DNA from: Pelagibacteraceae bacterium AG-414-E02
GTDB taxonomy: Bacteria > Pseudomonadota > Alphaproteobacteria > Pelagibacterales > Pelagibacteraceae
Assembly: GCA_003214615.1 (NCBI GenBank)
Contig: QCLK01000002.1
Location: forward strand, 62,001 to 126,000
Length of the DNA: 64,000 nucleotides
Direction: 5' to 3'
A model generated the notes under the pieces. The model worked only from the letters and a program-made list of their open reading frames with translations. It did no database searches and had not been told where the DNA came from. This document shows, in pieces, positions 56,567-64,000 of this stretch (position 1 is the stretch's first letter; every line of letters starts with the position of its first letter). The position numbers and the translations under genes are program-made.

Positions 56567-57755
56567 TTTTTTTAATATTGTTAATGAATTCTTGAAATAA
56601 GTATACACTATCTTGTGGACCAGGATTAGATTCCGGGTGATATTGAACAGAGAAAACAGGTTTATTTTTTAATCTAATTCCTTCGATGCAGTTATCAAAT
56701 AATGATTTATGAGTTATCTCTACATTTTTAGGTAAACTTTTTTTAACAATTTCAAAACCATGATTTTGAGATGTAATTTCTACATTACTGTTAGTTAAAT
56801 TTTTGACAGGATGATTTGCTCCTCTATGTCCGAGTTTCATTTTTTTTGTTTTTGCACCAAGTGCCAATGCAAGTATTTGATGACCAAGACAAATACCAAA
56901 AATAGGCATTTCTTTTTTAATTAAAGTTTTAATAATTCCAATAGCATATTTTCCTGTAGCGGCTGGATCGCCAGGTCCATTAGACAAAAATACGCCATCT
57001 GGTTTCATTTTCAATATTTTTTCTGCACTTGTTTTGCAAGAAACTATACTGACTTCGCATTTGAAATCAGAAAAATATCTAAGAATATTTTTTTTTATTC
57101 CATAATCTATTGCTATAATTTTAAATGATTTGGTTTTATTTTTTAAAAATCTACTTTCTTTTTTCCAAGTTTTAAATCCTACCCACTTATAATTTTTTTT
57201 AGTTGTAACTTTTTCAGCTAAATCTAAGTTTTTTAAACCATTCCATTTATTTGACAAATTTTTTAGTTTATTAATATTAAATTTCCCCTTTTTGGAATAT
57301 GAAATAGTACCCTTGGGCGCGCCCTTATCTCTTATAAAGTTTGTTAAACTTCTTGTATCAAGGCCAGTAATACCAACAATTTTATTTTTTTTTAACCAAT
57401 TATCTAAATGTTTTAAAGCTCTATAGTTTGACGGGTTTGAAATTTCAGAATTAAAAATTACTCCTCTAGTCCAAATTTTATCAGATTCATGGTCATCGTT
57501 ATTTGTTCCAACATTTCCGATGTGTGGAAATGTAAAATTAATTATTTGCCCAGCATAAGAGGGATCCGATATTATTTCCTGATAACCTGTTATAGAAGTG
57601 TTAAAACAAACTTCCCCAGTCGTTGTACTTTCAAATCCAAATCCATGTCCTTTAAAAAAACTGCCATCTTCTAAAACTAAAACGCCTGTAGGATTAATCT
57701 TTTTAAGATTATCTTGTGATGTATGGGTTAAATTTGTTTTTACCACCAAATACAA
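56544..57755 (-). CDS. carA: Carbamoyl-phosphate synthase small subunit
   Basis: About 400 residues. N-terminal [20 protein letters not shown], and a class I glutamine amidotransferase with nucleophile in [14 protein letters not shown] and catalytic [11 protein letters not shown]. It supplies ammonia to CarB. No in-frame ATG precedes the core; the start is a TTG at 57755 or the GTG at 57746, so the first residues are uncertain. Confidence 0.95.
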   Translation of the reverse strand: MYLVVKTNLTHTSQDNLKKINPTGVLVLEDGSFFKGHGFGFESTTTGEVCFNTSITGYQEIISDPSYAGQIINFTFPHIGNVGTNNDDHESDKIWTRGVIFNSEISNPSNYRALKHLDNWLKKNKIVGITGLDTRSLTNFIRDKGAPKGTISYSKKGKFNINKLKNLSNKWNGLKNLDLAEKVTTKKNYKWVGFKTWKKESRFLKNKTKSFKIIAIDYGIKKNILRYFSDFKCEVSIVSCKTSAEKILKMKPDGVFLSNGPGDPAATGKYAIGIIKTLIKKEMPIFGICLGHQILALALGAKTKKMKLGHRGANHPVKNLTNSNVEITSQNHGFEIVKKSLPKNVEITHKSLFDNCIEGIRLKNKPVFSVQYHPESNPGPQDSVYLFQEFINNIKKNAKKKRY

Positions 57756-57888
57756 CTCATGAGTTAAAGGCTTTTACAATAAAACAAGATTTTGCGCAAG
57801 ATGTGAAAAAGGTTTTATAACGTCAAGATAGAATTTTTTTCTTTTGAAGAAATTTGATCAGTAAAGTAAATTGATATTTTTATAATTC

Positions 57889-58350
57889 ATGTCATTACGA
57901 GAGAAAATAAACGAACAGTTTAATACTGCGCTAAAAAGCAAAAACAAGACTTTGATTTCTACTCTACGTTTAGTTTTAGCAGCTATTAAAGAAAGAGATA
58001 TCGCTAATAGATCAGCAGAGAAAAAAGAGGATATAAAAGATCCTGAAATATTAAAAGTTTTGCAAAAAATGAAAAAGCAAAGACAAGAATCAGCAGATTT
58101 ATATAAAAAAGGGGAGAGAATGGAGTTATTTAAGATAGAAGAAAATGAGATCAAAATAATCGATTCGTTTTTGCCTAAGCAGCTTAACGAAGAAGAAACA
58201 AAAAAAATTTGTGAAGAAACAATAAAGTCATTGGGAGCATCAAGTATGAAAGATATGGGAAAAATTATGGGAACCCTAAAAAAAAAATATTCTACCTCAA
58301 TAGATTTTTCTAAAGTTAATTCAATTGTTAAAGGGCTGCTAGAAAAATGA
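57889..58350 (+). CDS. GatB/YqeY domain protein
   Basis: 153 residues. LREKINEQFNTALKSKNKTLISTLRLVLAAIKERDI, IKKIIDSFLPKQL-like region and ASSMKDMGKIMGTLKKKYS are the YqeY pattern, related to the tail of the GatB amidotransferase subunit. It may take part in tRNA-dependent amidation or be an RNA-binding factor. Standard neighbour of dnaG; the gene overlaps dnaG by 4 bp. Confidence 0.87.
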   Translation: MSLREKINEQFNTALKSKNKTLISTLRLVLAAIKERDIANRSAEKKEDIKDPEILKVLQKMKKQRQESADLYKKGERMELFKIEENEIKIIDSFLPKQLNEEETKKICEETIKSLGASSMKDMGKIMGTLKKKYSTSIDFSKVNSIVKGLLEK

Positions 58351-60134
58351 AATATCCCAAAGAATATCTTGAAGAAATTAAACTAAGATTAAAAGTGTCA
58401 CAAGTTGTTGGTAAGCATGTAAAATTAAAAAAACGTGGAAAAGAATTTGTTGGTTTATCTCCTTTTTCAAATGAAAAGACTCCCTCTTTCACCGTTAATG
58501 ATGAAAAAGGATTTTATCATTGCTTTAGTTCTGCCGAGCACGGAAATATTTTTGATTTCTTAATGAAAATAAAAAATTATAAGTTTGGAGAAGCTGTAAG
58601 AACACTCGCGTCTGATGCTGGAATGGAACCTTATAGATTTACTAAACAAGATGAGGAAAAAGAAAATAGGTGGAAAATTTATAAAAATATTTTAGAAAAA
58701 TATGTAAATTTTTGTCATCAGGAATTAATTTTAGAAAAATATCCAGAAGCAACGAAATACTTAAGCGAAAGAAAAATTACGAAAAAAGAAATTGACTTCT
58801 TTAAAATCGGTTATGCTTCAAAAGAAAATAACTTTTATGAAATTTTAAAAAAAGAATTTGATGATAAACAAATTAGTTCTTCTGGCATTTATTATTTTGA
58901 TGAAAATAAAAAAAAATATGTGGATAGATTTAGAAACAGAATTATATTTCCAGTTAAAAGTTTAAACGGTTCTTTTATTGCTTTAGGAGGAAGAGTTATT
59001 TCAAAAACAACTTTTGCAAAATATATAAATTCCCCTGAGACTGAATTTTATAAAAAAGGAAACAACTTATATAATATAAGTGCTGCCAGGGAATTAAGAG
59101 ATAAAAATGAAGAAATTTTTATAGTGGAAGGTTATATGGATGTTGTTAATTTGCACAAATTTGGCATTCAAAACGTTGTAGCAAATTTAGGAACAGCCAT
59201 GACAGAACGACAAATAGATCTAGTTTGGAAATTTTTTAAAAAACCAACTATTTGTTTAGATGGCGATGTAAGCGGTCAAAAAGCAGCTTTACGTGCGGCT
59301 GAAAGACTTTTTCCATTAATGAAGCCAGATTTTAATATTTATTTTTTGACCTTGCCTGAAAATTTAGATCCAGATTCTTATATAAATCAAAAAGGTAAAG
59401 AATCTTTTTTAAGATTATCTGACAGCAAAATTGAAATTGAGAATTTCATTTGGGATTCTTATTATAAAGAAATCGATAAAAATAATCCACGCTCTCTTAC
59501 TTTGTTTGAAAAAAAAATAAAAACACTTTGTAGTGAAGTAAAAGATAAAACATTAGCTAAGTATTTTCTTGAGAACTTTGCACAAAGAATGAGTGAGTTT
59601 ACGCCAAATTTAAATTTTAATAAAAATAAATTTTCAAAATTTATTAAGCCACATTCGCCACTAAAACAAACGCGAGAAATATATCAACGAAGAAATAAAT
59701 TTACTGAAAAAGAATTAAAAGAATTTTCTATTTTATTTTTAGTCATAAATAATTTAGATATTTTTAGAAAAAATATAGAGTCGCTTTCCGAAGTTAATTT
59801 TTCTTCTGATTTGATGAAAAGTTTTAAGGAAAAACTTATGAATTACTTATTATCTGAAAAATTTTTTGATAAAAAAAAATTAGATATAAATGATGTTGAT
59901 AGAAAATTTGCAGAAATTTTAGATCTTATAAATCTTAATGCCCCTGTCAAAATGATTTCCACGAACAAGACAGAAGAAGAAATTATTACAATATTTAATG
60001 AAATAATTAAGGAAATTAGAAAAATTGATCTCCGTAAAAAAATAGAATCTTTGGAAGACAAGGTTTCCTTAAATCTTGATGAAAAGCTATATTCAGAGCT
60101 CTTATCACTGAGAAACCAATTAAAAGGAGGGTAA
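58347..60134 (+). CDS. dnaG: DNA primase, zinc ligands not conserved
   Basis: 595 residues. The N-terminal domain reads GLSPFSNEKTPSFTV and YHCFSSAEHGN; three of the four zinc ligand positions of standard DnaG are Ser (S38, S41, S62) and only C59 remains. TOPRIM motifs are complete: EIFIVEGYMDVVNL and CLDGDVSGQKAALRAA. It makes primers for replication. From memory, the Ser-for-Cys pattern occurs in other Alphaproteobacteria too. The C-terminal DnaB-binding part is less conserved. Confidence 0.95.
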   Translation: MKYPKEYLEEIKLRLKVSQVVGKHVKLKKRGKEFVGLSPFSNEKTPSFTVNDEKGFYHCFSSAEHGNIFDFLMKIKNYKFGEAVRTLASDAGMEPYRFTKQDEEKENRWKIYKNILEKYVNFCHQELILEKYPEATKYLSERKITKKEIDFFKIGYASKENNFYEILKKEFDDKQISSSGIYYFDENKKKYVDRFRNRIIFPVKSLNGSFIALGGRVISKTTFAKYINSPETEFYKKGNNLYNISAARELRDKNEEIFIVEGYMDVVNLHKFGIQNVVANLGTAMTERQIDLVWKFFKKPTICLDGDVSGQKAALRAAERLFPLMKPDFNIYFLTLPENLDPDSYINQKGKESFLRLSDSKIEIENFIWDSYYKEIDKNNPRSLTLFEKKIKTLCSEVKDKTLAKYFLENFAQRMSEFTPNLNFNKNKFSKFIKPHSPLKQTREIYQRRNKFTEKELKEFSILFLVINNLDIFRKNIESLSEVNFSSDLMKSFKEKLMNYLLSEKFFDKKKLDINDVDRKFAEILDLINLNAPVKMISTNKTEEEIITIFNEIIKEIRKIDLRKKIESLEDKVSLNLDEKLYSELLSLRNQLKGG

Positions 60135-60196
60135 ATAAGCTATAGATTTTTTTTTTTTAATTATTATATATATCTTTCCGCTTACAGTTAAAAGAA

Positions 60197-62122
60197 ATGA
60201 AAAATACAATGGAAAAATTAATCACCAAATCCTTCAATAGATTGCTTGATAAAGGTATTCATAGAGGATTTATTACTTATGATGAACTAGGCAAATCTCT
60301 TGGTAAAAGACATTTTAGTCAAGAAAATATAGAAAAGGCTTTTTTTTATATTTTTGATAACAAGGTTTGTTTAGTTAAAGAAAAAAAAGAATATCGTTCA
60401 TTTAAAAAGAAAGAATCTTCATCATCTGAAACAGATAAGAATTTAGAAACTGATAAAAGTGATGATCCTATAAGAATGTACTTGAGAGAAATGGGTGGCG
60501 TAGACCTACTTTCTCGTGAGGGCGAAATTGCTATAGCAAAAAGAATTGAAGAAGGAAAAAATGTTATGATAGGTGCTCTTTCGAAGAGTCCTCTAACAGC
60601 AAAAAAAATCTTTGAATGGAGAGCAAAGTTAGAAAGCAATGAAATGTTAGTGAGAGAGATTATAGATATAGACTCGAGCTATGTAGATATTGAATCAGAT
60701 GAAACCAGTGCTGTTACAAAAGGAAAATTAAAAAATAAAAAAGAAGATGAAGATAAATCAGAAAAATTAACAAAAGATAAAAAAGAAAAAAGTGATGAAA
60801 AAGAGAACGAGGACAAAGATAAGGAAAAAGAAAATGAATATTCCGATGAAGATGAATTTAACCCTTCACTGGCTGTAATGGAAGAAGAAATAAAACCTCA
60901 AGTTATTTCTACGATGAATTTTCTTTTTAAAAATTATAGCAAATTAATTAAATATCAAAAAGAAAAATTAAATTGTGCTTTAAATGCTAAAGAGTTTACA
61001 AGAGCTAAAGAAAAAGGGTACCAAAAAATTCAAAGTGAAATAGTTAAAAAAATAAAAACACTTCAACTAAGCCAATCCGTACTAGAAGATTTAGTCCAAT
61101 CCCACTATGACCAGAATAAAAAAATTATTTCTTTAGAAGGTCTTTTAATGAGAACTGCATTAGAAAACAAAATTTCAAGAGAAGAGTTTCTAAAATATTA
61201 CTTGGGAAACGAAATTAATCCAAATTTTGAATCATTTCTTAGTGAAAATGATCAATGGAAAAGTTTTTTTAAAAAGAAAAAGAAAGAGTTTAATGAAATT
61301 AGAGAAAGACTGGTCGAATTTAGTAATTCAATTGAATTACCGGTAAGCGAATTTAAACAAATAGTTAGTAGAATACAAAAGGGCGATAAAGAATCAAGGG
61401 TAGCAAAAAAGGAAATGGTAGAGGCAAATTTAAGATTAGTAATATCAATTGCAAAAAAATACACAAATAGAGGTTTGCAGTTTTTGGATTTAATTCAAGA
61501 GGGGAACATAGGTTTAATGAAAGCGGTTGATAAATTTGAATATCAAAGAGGTTATAAATTTTCCACTTATGCTACTTGGTGGATTAGGCAAGCAATAACG
61601 AGATCAATAGCTGACCAAGCAAGAACAATTAGAATACCAGTTCATATGATTGAAACAATTAATAAACTTGTTAGGACATCAAGACAAATTTTGAGTGAGA
61701 GAGGAAGAGAGCCAACACCAGAAGAGTTAGCAAAAAAATTGGCTATGCCTTTAGAAAGAGTTAGAAAAGTTTTAAAAATATCCAAAGAGCCAATTTCCCT
61801 TGAAACCCCAGTTGGTGATGAAGAAGATAGTAATTTAGGAGATTTTATAGAAGATCAAAATGCTCTACAGCCTCTTGACGCTTCGATCAGATCAAACTTG
61901 GGAGAATCTACAACTAAAATTTTAGCAACACTTACGCCAAGAGAAGAAAGAGTTTTAAGAATGCGTTTTGGTATTGGAATGAATACTGATCACACATTAG
62001 AAGAAGTTGGATTACAATTTTCTGTCACAAGAGAAAGAATTAGACAAATTGAAGCAAAGGCTTTGAGGAAACTTAAACATCCAAGCAGATCAAAACATTT
62101 AAAAAGTTTCTTAGAAAAATAA
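60197..62122 (+). CDS. rpoD: RNA polymerase sigma-70 factor RpoD
   Basis: 641 residues. Region 1.1 at the start, region 1.2 [29 protein letters not shown], region 2 [61 protein letters not shown], region 3, and region 4 with [27 protein letters not shown]. It is the housekeeping sigma. The non-conserved part carries a highly charged Lys/Glu/Asp tract (about 175-220). It follows dnaG by 62 bp. Confidence 0.97.
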   Translation: MKNTMEKLITKSFNRLLDKGIHRGFITYDELGKSLGKRHFSQENIEKAFFYIFDNKVCLVKEKKEYRSFKKKESSSSETDKNLETDKSDDPIRMYLREMGGVDLLSREGEIAIAKRIEEGKNVMIGALSKSPLTAKKIFEWRAKLESNEMLVREIIDIDSSYVDIESDETSAVTKGKLKNKKEDEDKSEKLTKDKKEKSDEKENEDKDKEKENEYSDEDEFNPSLAVMEEEIKPQVISTMNFLFKNYSKLIKYQKEKLNCALNAKEFTRAKEKGYQKIQSEIVKKIKTLQLSQSVLEDLVQSHYDQNKKIISLEGLLMRTALENKISREEFLKYYLGNEINPNFESFLSENDQWKSFFKKKKKEFNEIRERLVEFSNSIELPVSEFKQIVSRIQKGDKESRVAKKEMVEANLRLVISIAKKYTNRGLQFLDLIQEGNIGLMKAVDKFEYQRGYKFSTYATWWIRQAITRSIADQARTIRIPVHMIETINKLVRTSRQILSERGREPTPEELAKKLAMPLERVRKVLKISKEPISLETPVGDEEDSNLGDFIEDQNALQPLDASIRSNLGESTTKILATLTPREERVLRMRFGIGMNTDHTLEEVGLQFSVTRERIRQIEAKALRKLKHPSRSKHLKSFLEK

Positions 62123-62136
62123 AATTTTAATCTTTA

Positions 62137-63015
62137 ATGATTAAATTATTTTGGAATACTCAAAATCAAAAAAACGATCCAAACAATAAAGAAGATAGAG
62201 CTTTAATTTGGGGTAAATATCACAGTGATTATTCGAAAGAATGGATCTATGAGATTCTTAATAAAATTCAATATGAAAAAATCGCAAATGAAAAAGATAT
62301 AGAAAGTGGAGATATTTTAATAATAGTGGATTCTTCAGTTGAACAGAAAAGTCAACTTTATGAAAAATTACAATTAGTATGCTCAAAAATGTTTTTAATT
62401 CATCTCGGTGATGAGCATGGCACATATAATTTAGAGTCTGTTTATAACAATTTTAGTTACGTATGGAGAACATTTTGTTCAAGTAAATATTTTAATAATG
62501 ATAAAATTAGGTGTTTTGGAATTGGATATAAATCTGGAATAATCCCAGTTAAAGAAATCAGTAAAAGGAAATATAAGTGGGCTTTTATGGGCACGCCTCA
62601 CAAGTCGAGTAGGCACGATTTATTATTTCAACTTTCTAGCATAAAACCTTCATTTTCACACAAGACAAAAAAATTTAACGAGGGAATTTTAAATTCAAAA
62701 GAAATGAACGAAATATTAGCATCAACAGAATTTGTTCCTTGCCCCAACGGTTTTGTACACCCTGAAACTTATAGACTTTACGAAGCATTAGAATCTGGCT
62801 GTATTCCAATTGTTGAAAATGCATATAAATATTACGATCGACTATATCCACACAATCCTTTTTTAAAAATTGATAAGTGGGAAGAGGCTAAATCAATAAT
62901 ATTAAAATGGGATAGTAAAAAAATTGAAAAAAAACAAGAAGAATGCAAATTATGGTGGAATCAATATAAAAATGAACTTCAAGAATTTATAAAAAAGAAA
63001 CTAAGCGATGAATGA
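62137..63015 (+). CDS. Exostosin-like glycosyltransferase (putative)
   Basis: 292 residues. The C-terminal ASTEFVPCPNGFVHPETYRLYEALESGCIPIVENAYKYYDRLYP resembles the exostosin/GT47 nucleotide-sugar motif (C-x-x-G, then R-x-x-E-A-L-x-x-G-C-I-P-V). The N-terminal half is not recognised. No membrane segment is seen, so it would work in the cytoplasm or at the membrane face. It starts 14 bp after rpoD and overlaps the next gene. A role in surface glycans is inferred. Confidence 0.6.
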   Translation: MIKLFWNTQNQKNDPNNKEDRALIWGKYHSDYSKEWIYEILNKIQYEKIANEKDIESGDILIIVDSSVEQKSQLYEKLQLVCSKMFLIHLGDEHGTYNLESVYNNFSYVWRTFCSSKYFNNDKIRCFGIGYKSGIIPVKEISKRKYKWAFMGTPHKSSRHDLLFQLSSIKPSFSHKTKKFNEGILNSKEMNEILASTEFVPCPNGFVHPETYRLYEALESGCIPIVENAYKYYDRLYPHNPFLKIDKWEEAKSIILKWDSKKIEKKQEECKLWWNQYKNELQEFIKKKLSDE

Positions 63016-63367
63016 CAGTAAATTACAAAAAATAAATATATTAATTAAAGAAAAGAAAGTAGACGAAGCACAATCTGAGATAGCAAGATTAGGACCAGAA
63101 TATTACAAAAATGCAGAGTATCTTTATTTAAGAAGCAAAATTTTTCATTCCAACAAGTTGTACTATTTAGCAATTGATACATTGCTTATATCTTTAGAAT
63201 TTGAACAAAACGATAAAGTTTATAATTCGCTTGCTGAAATTTATGATTTTTTAGGCAATAAAGAATTAAGTAAAAAACTTTTAGATTTAAATTTAAGAAT
63301 AACAACGGTAAATTCACTAAAAGATGAGTTATCAGGTATTTATCGAAAAGAATCTAAAGTAAATTAA
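63008..63367 (+). CDS. Small TPR-like helical protein (unknown)
   Basis: 119 residues, all helical. Repeated A-x-A/Y patterns such as ILIKEKKVDEAQSEIARLGPEYY and FHSNKLYYLAIDTLLISLEF fit two or three degenerate TPR units. No signal peptide. The overlap of 8 bp with the glycosyltransferase and a 1-bp gap to the next gene suggest one operon. Function unknown. Confidence 0.55.
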   Translation: MNDSKLQKINILIKEKKVDEAQSEIARLGPEYYKNAEYLYLRSKIFHSNKLYYLAIDTLLISLEFEQNDKVYNSLAEIYDFLGNKELSKKLLDLNLRITTVNSLKDELSGIYRKESKVN

Positions 63368-63368
63368 T

Positions 63369-64000
63369 ATGAGCTTAAACAAATTTTACATTAAAAAAAA
63401 AGAAGGTATTAATTTTGCAAAAATTAGTGGAGATAATAACAGTATTCATATAGATGAGATTTATGGTTACAACTCGATCTATGGGGAAAATATCGCACAC
63501 GGAGTTCTTGTAATTTTAAAATTTCTAAAAAAAATAAAAATTAAAAAAAATTTTTCTTACATTAAAGTTTTTTTTAATGAAGGTGCAAAATATAATCATA
63601 AAATTTCTTTAAAAAAAATTAAAAAAGGTAAAAAAAAATTATCGTATGAATTGGTTCAATTAAATAATACAATTGTTAGAATTGAATTGGGTTTTTTTCC
63701 AAATGATTTTAAAATTAGAAACCTTGAAAAAATATCTTTAGAAAGAAAGTTTCATACACCGAACATAAAAAAAAAAAATTTTTTTTCAAACTATATTCCA
63801 TCTGAACTAAATATAGCTCTTTATAAACTGACAGAATATGTTGGGACTATTTTTCCAGGAGAAAATTCTTTGATATCTGAAATTAATATATCAAATTTAA
63901 ATTTTAATCTAAGTGACAAAGTTATAATAAATTCTGACTCTACTTTATTAAAAAAAGGATTTCCAATAATCGAAAATAGACTCAAATATAAAAATTATAA
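63369..64000 (+). CDS. MaoC-like hot-dog dehydratase family protein (cut by window edge)
   Basis: Open to the window end, 210 complete codons, absent from the ORF track for that reason. The first hot-dog has FAKISGDNNSIHIDEIYG, matching the MaoC/R-hydratase D-x4-H active site, then GENIAHGVLV. A second domain begins near residue 150 (YVGTIFPGENSLISEINI). Such proteins act on acyl-CoA or on acylated sugars in polysaccharide clusters; here it is linked to a glycosyltransferase. Substrate unknown. Confidence 0.65.
   Translation, partial: MSLNKFYIKKKEGINFAKISGDNNSIHIDEIYGYNSIYGENIAHGVLVILKFLKKIKIKKNFSYIKVFFNEGAKYNHKISLKKIKKGKKKLSYELVQLNNTIVRIELGFFPNDFKIRNLEKISLERKFHTPNIKKKNFFSNYIPSELNIALYKLTEYVGTIFPGENSLISEINISNLNFNLSDKVIINSDSTLLKKGFPIIENRLKYKNY

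Noticed and set aside
57858-58154. Minus-strand ORF of 98 aa between carA and yqeY
   Set aside because: It overlaps the recognisable yqeY gene almost fully; hydrophobic composition results from the antisense of charged helices.
58347-58560. Zinc-site loss in DnaG as a sign of a pseudogene
   Set aside because: The gene is full length with intact TOPRIM motifs, and I recall the same Ser pattern in other Alphaproteobacteria.

Overview
This 64 kb window is AT-rich, compact chromosomal DNA from an alphaproteobacterium of the SAR11 (Pelagibacterales) kind. The evidence is the extreme A/T codon use, almost no intergenic space, and a set of gene orders typical of Alphaproteobacteria: mutY/dciA-dsbA-smc; atpI-atpB-atpE-b'-b with no F1 genes; lgt-midA-pgeF-prs-rplY-pth-ychF; petABC; carB-carA/yqeY-dnaG-rpoD; and a CcrM-type methyltransferase. 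The assignment rests on protein motifs and synteny read by eye; no search was run. I see no rRNA, IS element, prophage or CRISPR array. One tRNA gene (Gln, UUG) is present.

Layout. 1-3.7 kb: a minus-strand run (metallo-beta-lactamase-fold hydrolase, haloacid dehalogenase, pirin, quinone oxidoreductase, start of ubiA), divergent from rsmE. 4.4-10.5 kb: a cytochrome c oxidase operon with subunits II and I, two different subunit III-type proteins and a subunit IV, then heme O synthase, the Cox11/CtaG copper chaperone and a small membrane ORF. 10.6-13.7 kb: thrC, rnhA, thrB and a double-CDGSH Fe-S protein. 13.7-19.6 kb: the ATP synthase F0 genes continuing from smc, dsbA and dciA. 19.6-29.9 kb: mutY, an FAD monooxygenase, ccrM, rnhB, a family-4-like uracil-DNA glycosylase, a TPR protein, ispE, tRNA-Gln, the CCA-adding enzyme, greA, hemF and trmL. 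30-32.9 kb: the cytochrome bc1 genes, followed by a 258-bp gap that holds two tandem tiny hydrophobic ORFs. 32.9-39 kb: the ychF to lgt block, with ubiK divergent. 39.3-42.7 kb: sensor kinase, OmpR-type regulator and MarR regulator, divergent from ilvE across a perfect palindrome. 42.7-48.4 kb: pgsA, uvrC, folB, a pteridine-reductase-like SDR and uvrB. 48.4-53.3 kb: an aspartate aminotransferase, trxB, guaC, an ELM1-family protein and a 2OG-Fe(II)-type oxygenase. 53.3-62.1 kb: carB, carA, yqeY, dnaG, rpoD. 62.1-64 kb: an exostosin-like glycosyltransferase, a TPR-like protein and a truncated MaoC-like protein, which look like the edge of a surface-polysaccharide or variable region.

The genes form an aerobic energy module (bc1, aa3-type oxidase, ATP synthase F0, heme and ubiquinone accessory genes) together with DNA maintenance (mutY, udg, uvrB, uvrC, rnhA, rnhB, dnaG, smc, ccrM) and amino-acid, pyrimidine and purine metabolism. 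Eight convergent gene pairs end within about 7 bp of each other or overlap, without terminator hairpins, and several divergent pairs start almost on top of each other. There is no stretch over 300 bp without a gene; the longest is the 258 bp after petC.

The points I find most worth checking are: the tiny ORFs after petC; an SMC protein of 798 residues with no recognisable hinge; a sensor kinase split by a run of nine A residues; a CCA-adding enzyme whose start codon lies 4 nt after a tRNA 3' end; and the MarR-region palindrome that fills the spacer of the likely ilvE promoter.
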